From positions 3,290,001 to 3,354,000 of the forward strand of contig CP107926.1 in assembly GCA_036015235.1 (NCBI GenBank): a stretch of DNA of 64,000 nucleotides. The letters run 5' to 3'. Below, piece after piece: positions 8,363 through 17,147 of this stretch (positions are counted from its first letter, which is position 1; each line of letters opens with the position of its first letter). A program made the position numbers and the translations under genes. Source of the stretch: Streptomyces sp. NBC_00433 (GTDB lineage Bacteria; Actinomycetota; Actinomycetes; Streptomycetales; Streptomycetaceae). Under the pieces are notes generated by a model, which searched no databases, was not told the origin of the DNA, and saw only the letters and a list, made by a program, of their open reading frames with translations.

Positions 8363-9370
8363 GTGGCCAATTCGGTGAGGGGTGGTGGGTCGAATGCGGC
8401 CGACATCGGGCTCGCCCTTTATCAGACACTGCGCACCAACGGCTCCTCCGTCCCGGCCAAGGCCGCGGCCGCGCTCGGGCTGACCGAGGCGGAGGCCGAG
8501 GCGGGCTGGCGGGAGCTGGAGGAGCTGGGGCTGATCCGCCCCGGCGACACCGCGGACGTGGTGGACCCGGTCGAACCGGACACCGCGCTGATCGAGCTGC
8601 TGGCCAGGCAGCGGACGTCGCTGCGCCGCCAGCGCGACGAGCTGACCTCGATGGTCACCGCCGCCGAGTCGCTGATGGAGCGGTACCGCCCCGCGGTGAT
8701 GCGGGAGAACGCCGAGATCGAGGTCGAGCTGGTCACCAAGGACCACCGGCGGCGGCAGTTCCTGCGCGACTTCGACGCGACGATCACCGAGTCGGCCAGC
8801 TGGATGCACCCGGGGCCACTGCCGTCCAGCGAGGTCCTCGCGGGCTCGCTGACCGCGGACAACGCACTCATAGCCCGCGGCATAAAGGTGCGCGCCATTT
8901 ATGGCCAGAGCATTAATTCAGCACCAAGGCAACGGAAATACCTGTCCGATCTGACAGCCGCGGGAGTGGATGTGCGATTGGCGCCGCAGGTGCCTTTCGA
9001 CCTCCTGATGGCCGATACACACAGTGCGCTGGTCCTGGCTAATCCGGAAGATCCTTCCGGTCCCGCGGTAGTGGTGCGCGGACCCGCTCTCGTACGTTCG
9101 TACGTGGCAATGTACGAGGATTGCTGGCTGCGTTCGGTCCCTTACTCTGCGAACGTGGCGAACGGCATCGACGCGGACAACGAGCTGACTGAGCAGCACC
9201 GCACGACGATGCGACTGCTGGCCAACGGCTTGACGGACGAGCGGATCGCGCGAAAACTCGGGGTATCACTGAGGACGGTGAGCCGCCTGGTTTCTGAGAT
9301 CATGCGGTATCTTGAAGCCGACAGCCGATTCCAGGCAGGGGTTCTCGCGGCAGCGCACGGCCTGATCTGA
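8363..9370 (+). CDS. LuxR-type HTH transcriptional regulator with TrmB-like N-terminus
   Basis: A 335-residue regulator. Residues 10-60 resemble a TrmB/winged helix, residues 80-250 form a sensor region of unknown ligand, and residues 270-320 form a LuxR C-terminal helix-turn-helix (GLTDERIARKLGVSLRTVS). This architecture is frequent in Streptomyces single-gene regulators near small secreted or RiPP-type genes. The start is GTG at 8363 with an upstream GAGGGA. From roughly 8870 on, codon choice becomes clearly less GC-rich (for example a run coding IYGQSINSAPRQRKY) than in the first half. It lies 148 bp upstream of the GWFP-repeat gene and may control it. Confidence 0.85.
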   Translation: MANSVRGGGSNAADIGLALYQTLRTNGSSVPAKAAAALGLTEAEAEAGWRELEELGLIRPGDTADVVDPVEPDTALIELLARQRTSLRRQRDELTSMVTAAESLMERYRPAVMRENAEIEVELVTKDHRRRQFLRDFDATITESASWMHPGPLPSSEVLAGSLTADNALIARGIKVRAIYGQSINSAPRQRKYLSDLTAAGVDVRLAPQVPFDLLMADTHSALVLANPEDPSGPAVVVRGPALVRSYVAMYEDCWLRSVPYSANVANGIDADNELTEQHRTTMRLLANGLTDERIARKLGVSLRTVSRLVSEIMRYLEADSRFQAGVLAAAHGLI

Positions 9371-9443
9371 GGACGATCAGAGCCGCGCATTTACGCCATG
9401 GCAGATATACGCACAAGCGGAACCTGGGCTCCGCCTGTGTACA

Positions 9444-9461
9444 TTTGCCATCATTGGCAAA
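9444..9461. promoter_or_regulatory. inverted repeat upstream of the GWFP-repeat gene
   Basis: TTTGCCA-TCAT-TGGCAAA has perfect 7-bp arms with a 4-base loop, in a comparatively AT-rich intergenic stretch (9371-9518). It could be an operator for the adjacent LuxR-type regulator or a weak hairpin. It lies 58 bp before the start codon of the repeat protein. Confidence 0.45.
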
Positions 9462-9518
9462 GTTACGTGTCGCCACACCCATTGTGAGCACCCACTCCCT
9501 GCCCACCTAAGGATTACG

Positions 9519-9977
9519 ATGTCGCGGATCCGACGTTCGACCCATGTCTCCGCTGTCGCAGCACTGGTGCTCGTTGCGTCCTCGGCTGCCGGTACAGCCG
9601 TTGCTGCCGACACTGCCTCTTCCGCCGCTCCGGCTCCGGCCGTCTCGACCGGCACCGTCTCCCCCGACGGCTGGTTCCCGGCCGCGACTCCTGACGGCTG
9701 GTTCCCGGCCGCGGTTCCCGCAGGTTGGTTCCCGGCCGCGGTTCCTGACGGTTGGTTCCCGGCGAGCACCACGACGGTCACCCCCGCCGGATGGTTCCCC
9801 GCGTCGGACCCCGACGGCTGGTTCCCGAATGCCACTCCTGCCGGCTGGTTCCCCGCGTCGGCCCCCGAGGTCGCCCCTGCCGGATGGTTCCCCGCGGTCG
9901 CTCCTGACGGTTGGTTCCCGGCGAGCACCACGACTGTTGCCCCCGCCGGCTGGTTCCCCGCCTCCGTCGACGTGTGA
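9519..9977 (+). CDS. secreted repeat protein with ten P-[DA]-G-W-F-P motifs
   Basis: A 152-residue protein of unknown function. Residues 1-30 form a clear Sec signal peptide: MSRIRRSTH, then an Ala/Val/Leu core, with cleavage near AVAA/DT. From residue 48 to the end there are ten copies of a unit whose core is P-D/A-G-W-F-P-A/N. Spacing is 9 residues, or 13 where STTTV or SAPEV is inserted. After the signal peptide the chain has no Lys, Arg, His or Cys, so the mature form is acidic and cannot form disulfides. Every Trp and Phe lies in the repeats. The ATG has AAGGA five bases upstream. A strong hairpin terminator follows, so the gene is monocistronic. It could be an adhesive or surface protein, or a multi-core peptide precursor; no modifying enzyme adjoins it. 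Confidence 0.85.
   Translation: MSRIRRSTHVSAVAALVLVASSAAGTAVAADTASSAAPAPAVSTGTVSPDGWFPAATPDGWFPAAVPAGWFPAAVPDGWFPASTTTVTPAGWFPASDPDGWFPNATPAGWFPASAPEVAPAGWFPAVAPDGWFPASTTTVAPAGWFPASVDV
9661..9966 (+). repeat. intragenic tandem repeats encoding GWFP units
   Basis: Ten units of 27 or 39 bp encode the P-x-G-W-F-P motif. Synonymous codons vary between units (GGC/GGT/GGA for Gly, CCG/CCC for Pro), so the amino-acid motif is kept while the DNA has diverged. One 32-bp block is identical at 9744-9775 and 9903-9934, which suggests a later internal duplication. The pattern is coding and is not a CRISPR array. Confidence 0.8.
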
Positions 9978-10012
9978 GCACCCGACAGCCGATACCGACA
10001 CCGCAGCCGAAA

Positions 10013-10052
10013 GCACTGTGCGGTCCGTGATGATTCGCGGACCGCACGGTGC
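10013..10052 (+). terminator. hairpin terminator after the GWFP-repeat gene
   Basis: An inverted repeat with 15-bp arms (one T/C difference), built on GTGCGGTCCG and CGGACCGCAC around a loop of about ten bases and followed by TTCTT. It lies 36 bp after the stop codon, as expected for an intrinsic terminator. Confidence 0.8.
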
Positions 10053-10109
10053 TTCTTGCATTTTGTGGGGGGATCCTCGGGGGGGCCGGCGGCCCGGTCG
10101 GGGCTCGGG

Positions 10110-10571
10110 TCAGGGCCCGACCGAGACCGCCATGGCCAGCAGGGCCTGACGTGGCCTGGCCACCGTCAGCGCGTGTCGCAGGACGGTGTCGATGTCGGTC
10201 GCCGCGTCGTCGGCTGCCGGATGAACGGCCAGCCAGCCGAGGTGGCGACGCAAGAATGCGGCGAGGGCCGGCACCGTCCGCAGGGGGAGGCGGACGGTGC
10301 GGCCCTCGACTATGAGATCGGCCCAGGAGGCCAAGGTGTCTCGAATAGCTGCGCGCGCCTCGACTGCCGGCCCGTTCAGGGGGATGCCGGGCCGGTCAGT
10401 GCCGGACAGTCTGTCGCCGGGGTCCTGCGCTGCTACGAGTACAACCTCCAACTCGCCGTATACCCGGGGAAGCAAGGCGAGTTGCCGATCCAACCGCTCC
10501 TGGCAGGGCAGGCAGAGCGCAGGATCCGTCTCGACACACAGGTGGCCGGTCCGGAATTCGTAGTCCTGCAC
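10110..10571 (-). CDS. hypothetical protein with CxxC motif
   Basis: A soluble protein of about 153 residues. The N-terminal part contains a cysteine pattern (HLCVETDPALCLPCQERLD) that could bind one zinc ion, followed by LALLPRVYGELE. The remainder is helical and ends with IDTVLRHALTVARPRQALL. Similar small Cys-motif proteins occur in actinobacterial chromosomes and phage-like regions, but no function is known to me. The GTG start at 10571 fits a QDYEFRTGH N-terminus with a purine-rich stretch upstream. The frame stays open to an ATG at 10673, so a longer form is possible. Confidence 0.55.
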   Translation of the reverse strand: MQDYEFRTGHLCVETDPALCLPCQERLDRQLALLPRVYGELEVVLVAAQDPGDRLSGTDRPGIPLNGPAVEARAAIRDTLASWADLIVEGRTVRLPLRTVPALAAFLRRHLGWLAVHPAADDAATDIDTVLRHALTVARPRQALLAMAVSVGP

Positions 10572-10732
10572 TTCCCCTGTCCCTTCTCGTCGCCGGGGGC
10601 GGTGGTTAAAGACTTCCAGGACCGCCGCGTCCCGACAACGCCCGCCGACCGGCCGGATTCTGCCATGGCGCATACGCGCATCTAGGCATCTCCGTCCCAG
10701 GTCAGGCGGGGAGTGCCACCCCGGAGAGTGGG

Positions 10733-11220
<488 letters not shown>

Positions 11221-11224
<4 letters not shown>

Positions 11225-11934
11225 CGCTTGATGCTCCTGTCGGGGTGGGACGTGAGGGCGGGCTCGGCCACGGTGAGGCCGAGGGTCTGGGCGAGTGCGG
11301 GGGCGAGGTCGAGCAGCTGGGCCGGGGTGATCACGGCGCCGCGCAGCGATTCGCAGCCGTCGGCGAGGTCGATGCCCAGGGCGCCGCGCAGGTCGGCGTT
11401 CTTCAGCTTGGCGCGGCCGAATCTGGCCTGCTCGATCCGGCTGCCGGGGAAGGTCACCCCGTCGAGCCGGGCCTCGCCGAGATCGACGTCGCGCAGCACG
11501 CAGTCCTCGAAGACGACGTCGTACAGCGCGGCCGAGCGCAGGTTGACCGAGTCGAGCTTGCAGCGGACGAAGGTGACGCGGCGCAGCACCGCGTCGTAGA
11601 GCTCGACGCCGGCCAGCGAGCAGCCGACCAGCGCGGTGTCCAGCCACTGGCTGGAGGCCAGGGTGCATCCGGTGAAGCGGGTGCCGGAGGCCCACGCGTC
11701 GTTGAAGCGGGCGCCGCGCAGGTCGGTGCCGTCCAGGACGCAGTCGGTGATCGCGGACTCCAGGAAGCGCGCGCCGGCCGCGCGGGTGCCCGGGGCCACG
11801 TCGAGCCGGTCGAGGTGGACGGTGTCGTAGTCCTCCTCGACGGCCAGCGGGCCGGTGTGCGGGCTCAGCAGCGCGGCATACGGCAGGTCGGCGAGGTCCT
11901 CGGGCACGGCGGCACGAGCGTCCTTTGCGGTCAC
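11221..11934 (-). CDS. pentapeptide repeat protein
   Basis: A 237-residue protein whose central part (about residues 55-200) has the A-[DN]-L-x-x pentapeptide pattern of a right-handed quadrilateral beta-helix, for example LDGTDLRGARFNDA, LDSVNLRSAALYDV and LKNADLRGALG. Proteins with this fold can mimic DNA and protect gyrase (Qnr/MfpA type), but many have unknown roles. The GTG start at 11934 gives VTAKDARAAVPEDL. It is first in a two-gene unit with the glutathione peroxidase. No quinolone role can be claimed from sequence. Confidence 0.85.
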
Positions 11935-12042
11935 ACCGGAAACCCTACGCGCGGCCTCCGACAGCCCCCAGGGGGGACCGGCACCGCCGCCTCGCGGGTG
12001 ACATGACGGACATGTCGGCACCGCCTTGCTAGGTTGCAGCCC

Positions 12043-13437
12043 ATGAGCGCAACGTCGGCTGCCGCTCCGCCACCGAAGGCACCCCCGGCCGCGGCCCGCC
12101 CGGTGGCACCGCCCCGGTCCCGCCGCCGCGGGGTGGAGCTGTCGCTGACGGTCGCGGCGGTGCTGGTGTCGGTGTACGGCTACGCGGAGGTGGGCCTGGC
12201 CACCCACGGCGCGGTGCCGGGCGACGCGGCCGGCTACGGCGCCGGGCTCGCGCTGCTCGCGGTGCTGGCGCATCTGGCGGTCAGGGCCAGGGCGCCCTAC
12301 GCCGACCCGCTGCTGCTGCCCATCGCGGTGCTGCTGAACGGCTTCGGGCTGGTGCTGATCTACCGCCTCGACCTGGAGCCGTCGCTCGGGCCGCGGGCCG
12401 CGCCGACCCAGCTGGTCTGGTCGACGCTGGGCATCACCCTCTTCGTGCTGGTGGTGCTGGCGCTGGACGACCACCGGGTGCTGGCCCGCTACTCCTACGT
12501 CGGGATGACGGCCGCGCTGGCGCTGATGGCGGCGCCGATCTTCTTCCCGGCGGTCAACGGGGCGAAGATCTGGATCAGGGCCGCCGGATTCTCCATCCAG
12601 CCCGGCGAGTTCGCGAAGGTGCTGCTCGCGGTCTTCTTCGCGGCCTACCTGTCGGCGAACCGGGCGGCGCTGGCCTACACCGGGCGGCGGGTCTTCGGGC
12701 TGCGCCGGCTCCAGCTGCCGACCGGGCGGGTGCTCGGCCCGGTGCTGGCGATCTGGCTGGTCAGCGTCGGGGTGCTGGTCCTGGAGCGCGACCTGGGCAC
12801 CTCGCTGCTCTTCTTCGGCCTCTTCGTGGTGCTGCTCTACGTGGCGACCGGCCGCACCGGCTGGGTCGCGGTGGGGCTGCTGCTGAGCGCGGCCGGCGCG
12901 GTCGCGGTGGGCTCGCTGGAGCCCCATGTGCACAGCAGGGTCGAGGACTGGCTGCACCCCTTCGCCAGCATCCACGCGGGCCTGGGCCCCGGCCAGCTCG
13001 CCCAGTCGCTCTTCGCCTTCGGCAACGGCGCCGTCCTCGGTACGGGCCTGGGGCAGGGGCACTCGGAGCTGATCGGCTTCGCCGCCAAGTCCGACTTCAT
13101 CCTGGCCACCGCGGGCGAGGAGCTGGGCCTGGCCGGGCTGTGCGCGCTGCTGGCCCTCTACGCCCTGCTGGTGGCCCGCGGCATGCGGGCCGGCCTCGCC
13201 CTGCGCGACCCCTTCGGGCGGCTGCTCGCGGTGGGGCTCGCGACGATCCTGGCGCTCCAGGTGTTCGTGATCACCGGCGGGGTGACCGACCTGATCCCGC
13301 TGACCGGTATGGCGATGCCCTTCCTCGCGCAGGGCGGCTCGTCGGTCGTCACCAACTGGATCATCGTGGCGCTGCTGATCCGGGTCAGCGACAGCGCCCG
13401 CCGCCCGTCACCGGAGCCGCCGGAGGAGTCCCCGTGA
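12043..13437 (+). CDS. FtsW/RodA/SpoVE family peptidoglycan glycosyltransferase
   Basis: A 464-residue SEDS protein, with a Pro/Ala-rich cytoplasmic N-terminus (residues 1-35) and then about ten transmembrane helices. Family features visible are AKIWIRAAGFSIQPGEFAKVLLAVFFAAYL (residues about 170-200), LERDLGTSLLFFGLF with the conserved Asp, and the C-terminal GMAMPFLAQGGSS. It polymerises lipid II into glycan strands with a class B PBP partner, and the very next gene encodes that partner with a 4-bp overlap. ATG at 12043 is chosen over an in-frame TTG at 12034. The pair lies apart from the usual dcw or pknAB clusters, so it may serve sporulation or stress growth. Confidence 0.92.
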   Translation: MSATSAAAPPPKAPPAAARPVAPPRSRRRGVELSLTVAAVLVSVYGYAEVGLATHGAVPGDAAGYGAGLALLAVLAHLAVRARAPYADPLLLPIAVLLNGFGLVLIYRLDLEPSLGPRAAPTQLVWSTLGITLFVLVVLALDDHRVLARYSYVGMTAALALMAAPIFFPAVNGAKIWIRAAGFSIQPGEFAKVLLAVFFAAYLSANRAALAYTGRRVFGLRRLQLPTGRVLGPVLAIWLVSVGVLVLERDLGTSLLFFGLFVVLLYVATGRTGWVAVGLLLSAAGAVAVGSLEPHVHSRVEDWLHPFASIHAGLGPGQLAQSLFAFGNGAVLGTGLGQGHSELIGFAAKSDFILATAGEELGLAGLCALLALYALLVARGMRAGLALRDPFGRLLAVGLATILALQVFVITGGVTDLIPLTGMAMPFLAQGGSSVVTNWIIVALLIRVSDSARRPSPEPPEESP

Positions 13438-14912
13438 TCCGCTGCATCCGCCGCTGCGCCGCCCTGGGCCTGGTGCTGCTGCTGGCCCTCGCGGTCAACG
13501 CGGTCCGGGTGATGGTCGTCGACGCCGGCTCCTATGCCGGCGACCCGGCCAACCGGCGGATCGCCATCGCCCGCTACCAGCACCCGCGCGGCGGCATCCT
13601 GGTCGGCGGCTCGCCGGTCACCGGCTCGCAGGACACCGGCGGCCAGCTGGCGTACGCCCGTACCTACCGCGCCGGGCCGCTCTACGCGCCGGTGACCGGC
13701 TTCGCCTCCCAGACGTACGGCACCTCGCTGCTCGAAGGCACCGAGGACGGGCTGCTGTCGGGCACCAGCTCGCGGCTGGCGTCGGTGCCGCTGTGGAACG
13801 AGATCACCCGCAACCGGCAGCGCCCCGGCGACATCCACACCACGATCGACCCGGCGGCCCAGAAGGCGGCCTACGGCGGGCTCGCCGGGCGGCGGGGCGC
13901 GGTCGCCGCGCTGGACCCGGCGACCGGGCGCATCCTGGCGCTGGTCTCCTCGCCGTCCTACGACCCGGCGCAGCTGGCCGGCACCGGACCGGCCGTCACC
14001 GACCAGTGGCAGCGGCTCAACGACGACCCGGCGCAGCCGATGCTGGACCGGGCCATCCGGCAGACGTACCCGCCGGGTTCGACCTTCAAGGTGGTGACCG
14101 CGGCGGCGGCGCTGGAGAGCGGGGCGGTGGGCGACCTGGACGCGCCGACCGACTCCCCCGACCCCTACCGGCTGCCCGGCACCACCTGGTCGCTGACCAA
14201 CGAGGGCCGCGGCTGCGCCGACGCGAGCGTCTACGACGCCTTCCGGGTGTCCTGCAACACCGTCTTCGCCAAGCTGGGCGCGGACGTCGGCCTGACCGCG
14301 ATGGTCCGGCAGGCGGAGGCCTTCGGCTTCAACGACACCAGGCTGCGCATCCCCCCGGGGGTGGCGGCCAGCAACTTCGACACGAAGATGAGCCCCGACC
14401 AGGTGGCGCTGTCCTCGATCGGGCAGTTCGACACCACCGCGACGCCCTTGCAGATGGCGATGGTGGCCGCAGCGGTCGGCAACGGCGGCGAGCTGATGAC
14501 GCCGTATCTGGTGGACCGGGTCACCAACCACGGCGGCGCGGTCGTGTCGCACACCACCCCCGTACGGCTGCACCGGGCGGTCGGCGCGGGCACCGCCGAG
14601 CAGTTGCAGGAGCTGATGGAGGCGGTGGTCAGCGACGGCACCGGCACCAACGCGGCGATCCCGGGCGCGGTGGTCGGCGGCAAGACCGGCACCGCGCAGC
14701 ACGGCGTCGGCAACAAGGGCACGCCTTATGCGTGGTTCATCAGCTACGCCAAACCGCCCGGCGCGAACCGGGCGGCGGTGGCGGTGGCCGTGGTGGTGGA
14801 GGACGCCGAGGCGGCCAGGGCGGACATCTCCGGCGGCGGCAGCGCGGCGCCGATCGCACGGGCGGTCATGCAGTCGGTGCTGGCGTCGCCGCGGCGGCCC
14901 TTCGCCGGCTAG
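13434..14912 (+). CDS. class B penicillin-binding protein (PbpA/PBP2-like transpeptidase)
   Basis: A 492-residue membrane-anchored DD-transpeptidase. Residues 5-25 form the signal anchor, about 40-150 the dimerisation domain, and the rest the transpeptidase. The three active-site motifs are intact: S216-T-F-K219 (nucleophile and lysine), S273-C-N275, and K417-T-G in GGKTGTAQHG. The GTG start at 13434 overlaps the stop of the RodA gene (GTGA), so the two are translated together and presumably form a polymerase-transpeptidase complex. The gene converges on the polysaccharide deacetylase gene 22 bp away. Confidence 0.93.
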   Translation: MIRCIRRCAALGLVLLLALAVNAVRVMVVDAGSYAGDPANRRIAIARYQHPRGGILVGGSPVTGSQDTGGQLAYARTYRAGPLYAPVTGFASQTYGTSLLEGTEDGLLSGTSSRLASVPLWNEITRNRQRPGDIHTTIDPAAQKAAYGGLAGRRGAVAALDPATGRILALVSSPSYDPAQLAGTGPAVTDQWQRLNDDPAQPMLDRAIRQTYPPGSTFKVVTAAAALESGAVGDLDAPTDSPDPYRLPGTTWSLTNEGRGCADASVYDAFRVSCNTVFAKLGADVGLTAMVRQAEAFGFNDTRLRIPPGVAASNFDTKMSPDQVALSSIGQFDTTATPLQMAMVAAAVGNGGELMTPYLVDRVTNHGGAVVSHTTPVRLHRAVGAGTAEQLQELMEAVVSDGTGTNAAIPGAVVGGKTGTAQHGVGNKGTPYAWFISYAKPPGANRAAVAVAVVVEDAEAARADISGGGSAAPIARAVMQSVLASPRRPFAG

Positions 14913-14934
14913 CGGCCGGCGGCCCGGGGCTGTC

Positions 14935-15807
14935 TCAGCGCACCTTGGGGAAGCTGAAGGCGTAGCCCCGCTTGGCCAGCCAGGTCAGCGTCTGGTCCAG
15001 TGCCGCCACGGTCTGGCTGCGGTTGCCGCCGCCGTCGTGGAAGAGGATCGTCGGGCCGTTGCCGATCTCGTTCTTGACGGTGGCCACGATGGCGCCGACG
15101 CCGGGCCGGGCGAAGTCCTTGGTGTCGACGTTCCAGCCCAGCGGCCGCATCCCGTGCTGCGCGGCGAGCGCGCGGCTGGCCGGGGTGAAGGCGCCGCCGG
15201 GCGCCCGGTAGTACTGCACGGGGGCGCCGCCGGACGCCGCCTCGATCATGGCGAGGGCGTCCATGATCTCCTTCTGCTGGTACGCGAAGGACTTGTGGTC
15301 CATCGACTCGTCGTGGGTGACGGTGTGGTCGCACAGCCGGTGGCCCTCGGCGACGACCCGGCGGACCAGGGCGGGGTTGGCCTTGGCCTGCGGGCCGATC
15401 ATGCAGAAGGTCGCGTGCACGTGGTGCTTCTTGAGGATCGCGAGGACCTGCGGGGTCCACTGCGGGTCGGGGCCGTCGTCGATGGTGATGTTGACGGCCT
15501 TGCCGGGCGCCTCGGCCTGGTGCTGGATCGAGTCGGGCACCGCGGCGACGGTGCTGGGCGGGGTGCTCGCCGGGGTGTGCGTGCCGGACGAGTCGGGCGG
15601 CACGGGGGCGTGCTGGGTGCCGCCCTTCTGGTCGCCGGTGGGCGAGGCGGCCGCCGCGTCGCCGCCACCGCCGCCGGGGGCCAGCAGCGCCGAGACGAGC
15701 GCGGCGATCAGCACCACCGCCACCGCGACGCCTATCACCGCCGCCTGCGGTGCGCTCTTGAACCGTGCGGGCGCGAAGCGCCCCAGGGATATCCGCCGTC
15801 CCGCCAT
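14935..15807 (-). CDS. polysaccharide deacetylase family protein (NodB domain)
   Basis: A protein of about 290 residues anchored by one N-terminal membrane segment (AAVIGVAVAVVLIAALVSALL, about residues 20-40). An Ala/Pro/Thr linker follows, then an extracytoplasmic NodB homology domain. Catalytic motifs are present: TIDDGPD (motif 1, catalytic base and metal Asp), DHTVTHD (motif 2, two metal His), YYRAPGG (motif 3) and a late LFHDGG. The domain would remove acetyl groups from peptidoglycan, chitin-like or other GlcNAc polymers. ATG at 15807 avoids a 36-residue non-hydrophobic extension. The CapA-like gene lies upstream on the same strand. Confidence 0.9.
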   Translation of the reverse strand: MAGRRISLGRFAPARFKSAPQAAVIGVAVAVVLIAALVSALLAPGGGGGDAAAASPTGDQKGGTQHAPVPPDSSGTHTPASTPPSTVAAVPDSIQHQAEAPGKAVNITIDDGPDPQWTPQVLAILKKHHVHATFCMIGPQAKANPALVRRVVAEGHRLCDHTVTHDESMDHKSFAYQQKEIMDALAMIEAASGGAPVQYYRAPGGAFTPASRALAAQHGMRPLGWNVDTKDFARPGVGAIVATVKNEIGNGPTILFHDGGGNRSQTVAALDQTLTWLAKRGYAFSFPKVR

Positions 15808-15954
15808 GATGTGTGACCGCCCGCCCACGTCGTCGCCCGTCCCGTTCCCGCAGATCCGCGTCCGGTGCGGCCTGCGCACGGATAGATGCGGTCGCCCAGG
15901 GTACGGTTCCGCCACCGTCCCGCCGCCAGGGGGTCGTTACACGATCAGGACGTA

Positions 15955-17130
15955 TCAGTGCGGAGCGGTCGCCAGGCCGGTACAGCCGCGCAGTTGCGCG
16001 TACCGGTCGGTGACGGCGGTGGCCGCGCCGCCGGTCTGCGGCTGCGGCACCCCGTTGCCGTCGACCAGGGCGGGGGTGAAGACCGCCTTGGCGACCTTGC
16101 CCTTGGTGACGGTCAGGGTGGTCACCCCGGTCTGGTCGGAGTGCGGGTAGGGCGAGGAGCCGTACCAGAGGAAGTTGCCGAAGCCGTAGGCGACATAGGT
16201 CGGCCCGAGCATGCCGGAGCCGAGCATCACATGGGCGTGGGTGCCGACGACCGCGGTGGCGCCGGCCTGCGAGAGGTCGGCGGCGATCGACTTCTGCTCG
16301 GGTCCCGGGCAGTTCTGCCCCTCGGTGCCCCAGTGCAGGTAGACCACGACCACGTCGGCCCGCCGCTTCGCGTCCCGCACGGCCTGGAGCAGCCGCGGCC
16401 GGTCCAGCGCGGAGGCGATGCCGGGGCGGTCGGGGCCGGCCCTGAAGGTCTGGTTGGTGTAGTCCTGGACCTGGCTCGCGGCGACCACCGCGAGGCGTAC
16501 GCCGTTGATCGTGGTCACGTAGGGCCGGTAGGCGGCGGCCTCGTCGGCGCCGATGCCGAGCACCGGGATGGGCGAGGACGCCTGGGCGGCGAGGCTGTCC
16601 TGCAAGCCCTGGGCGCCGTAGTCGACGGCGTGGTTGTTGGCCATCGTCACCGCGTCGATGCCCGAGCGCTGGAGCGCGCCGAGCGCGGCCGGGGTGGTGC
16701 GGAAGTGGTATTTCTTCGGCTGCGCGGTGCCGCGGGAGGTGATCGCGCTCTCCAGGTTGACCATCGCGAAGTCGGCGGCGGACAGGGCGGTGGACATCGG
16801 GCCGAGCGCGGGGTCCACGCCGAGCCGGTTCGCGGTGCGCTCGGTGAAGTGGACGTCGCCGGCGAAGGCGAGGGTGACGGTGCCCGCGGGTTCCGCGGGC
16901 GCCTTGGTGGCGGACTTCGCGGTGGGCGTCGCCGCCGGGGCCGTCGCCGGGTCCGCGGCCTGGTGGGCGGCGGCGTCGGCGGGGCTGCCGCCGCGGCCGT
17001 AGACCGCCCAGCCGGTCGCCAGGGCGGCGATGAGCAGGACGGACGCGCCGACTGCCGCGTTTCTTCGGCGGCGGCGACGCGCCTTGGCCCGGCGTTGCGC
17101 GCGCCGCGATATCGGTCCGGTGTCCGTCAT
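15955..17130 (-). CDS. CapA family protein (metallophosphatase-like)
   Basis: A 391-residue protein. A basic N-terminus with a run of Arg/Lys is followed by a membrane anchor (AAVGASVLLIAALATGWAV) and an Ala/Thr-rich linker. From about residue 85 a calcineurin-like CapA domain follows, with FAGDVHFTE, MVNLESAITS, TMANNHAVDYG, VYLHWGTE and GTHAHV. In Bacillus, CapA-type proteins belong to poly-gamma-glutamate synthesis; stand-alone Streptomyces homologues have unknown substrates and may act in the envelope. ATG at 17130 is 17 bp from the ferritin-like gene upstream, so they may be one transcription unit. Confidence 0.85.
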   Translation of the reverse strand: MTDTGPISRRAQRRAKARRRRRRNAAVGASVLLIAALATGWAVYGRGGSPADAAAHQAADPATAPAATPTAKSATKAPAEPAGTVTLAFAGDVHFTERTANRLGVDPALGPMSTALSAADFAMVNLESAITSRGTAQPKKYHFRTTPAALGALQRSGIDAVTMANNHAVDYGAQGLQDSLAAQASSPIPVLGIGADEAAAYRPYVTTINGVRLAVVAASQVQDYTNQTFRAGPDRPGIASALDRPRLLQAVRDAKRRADVVVVYLHWGTEGQNCPGPEQKSIAADLSQAGATAVVGTHAHVMLGSGMLGPTYVAYGFGNFLWYGSSPYPHSDQTGVTTLTVTKGKVAKAVFTPALVDGNGVPQPQTGGAATAVTDRYAQLRGCTGLATAPH

Positions 17131-17147
17131 CGGACAAGCGTACGATC

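Noticed and set aside
9377..9931. Minus-strand frame with GNQP-type repeats opposite the GWFP gene
   Set aside because: The repeats are a reflection of the GWFP units. The plus strand has a ribosome binding site, a signal peptide and a following terminator; the minus strand has none of these.
9661..9966. Regularly spaced DNA repeats that could suggest a CRISPR array
   Set aside because: Spacers are too short and similar, the period is a multiple of three, and all units are in one reading frame.
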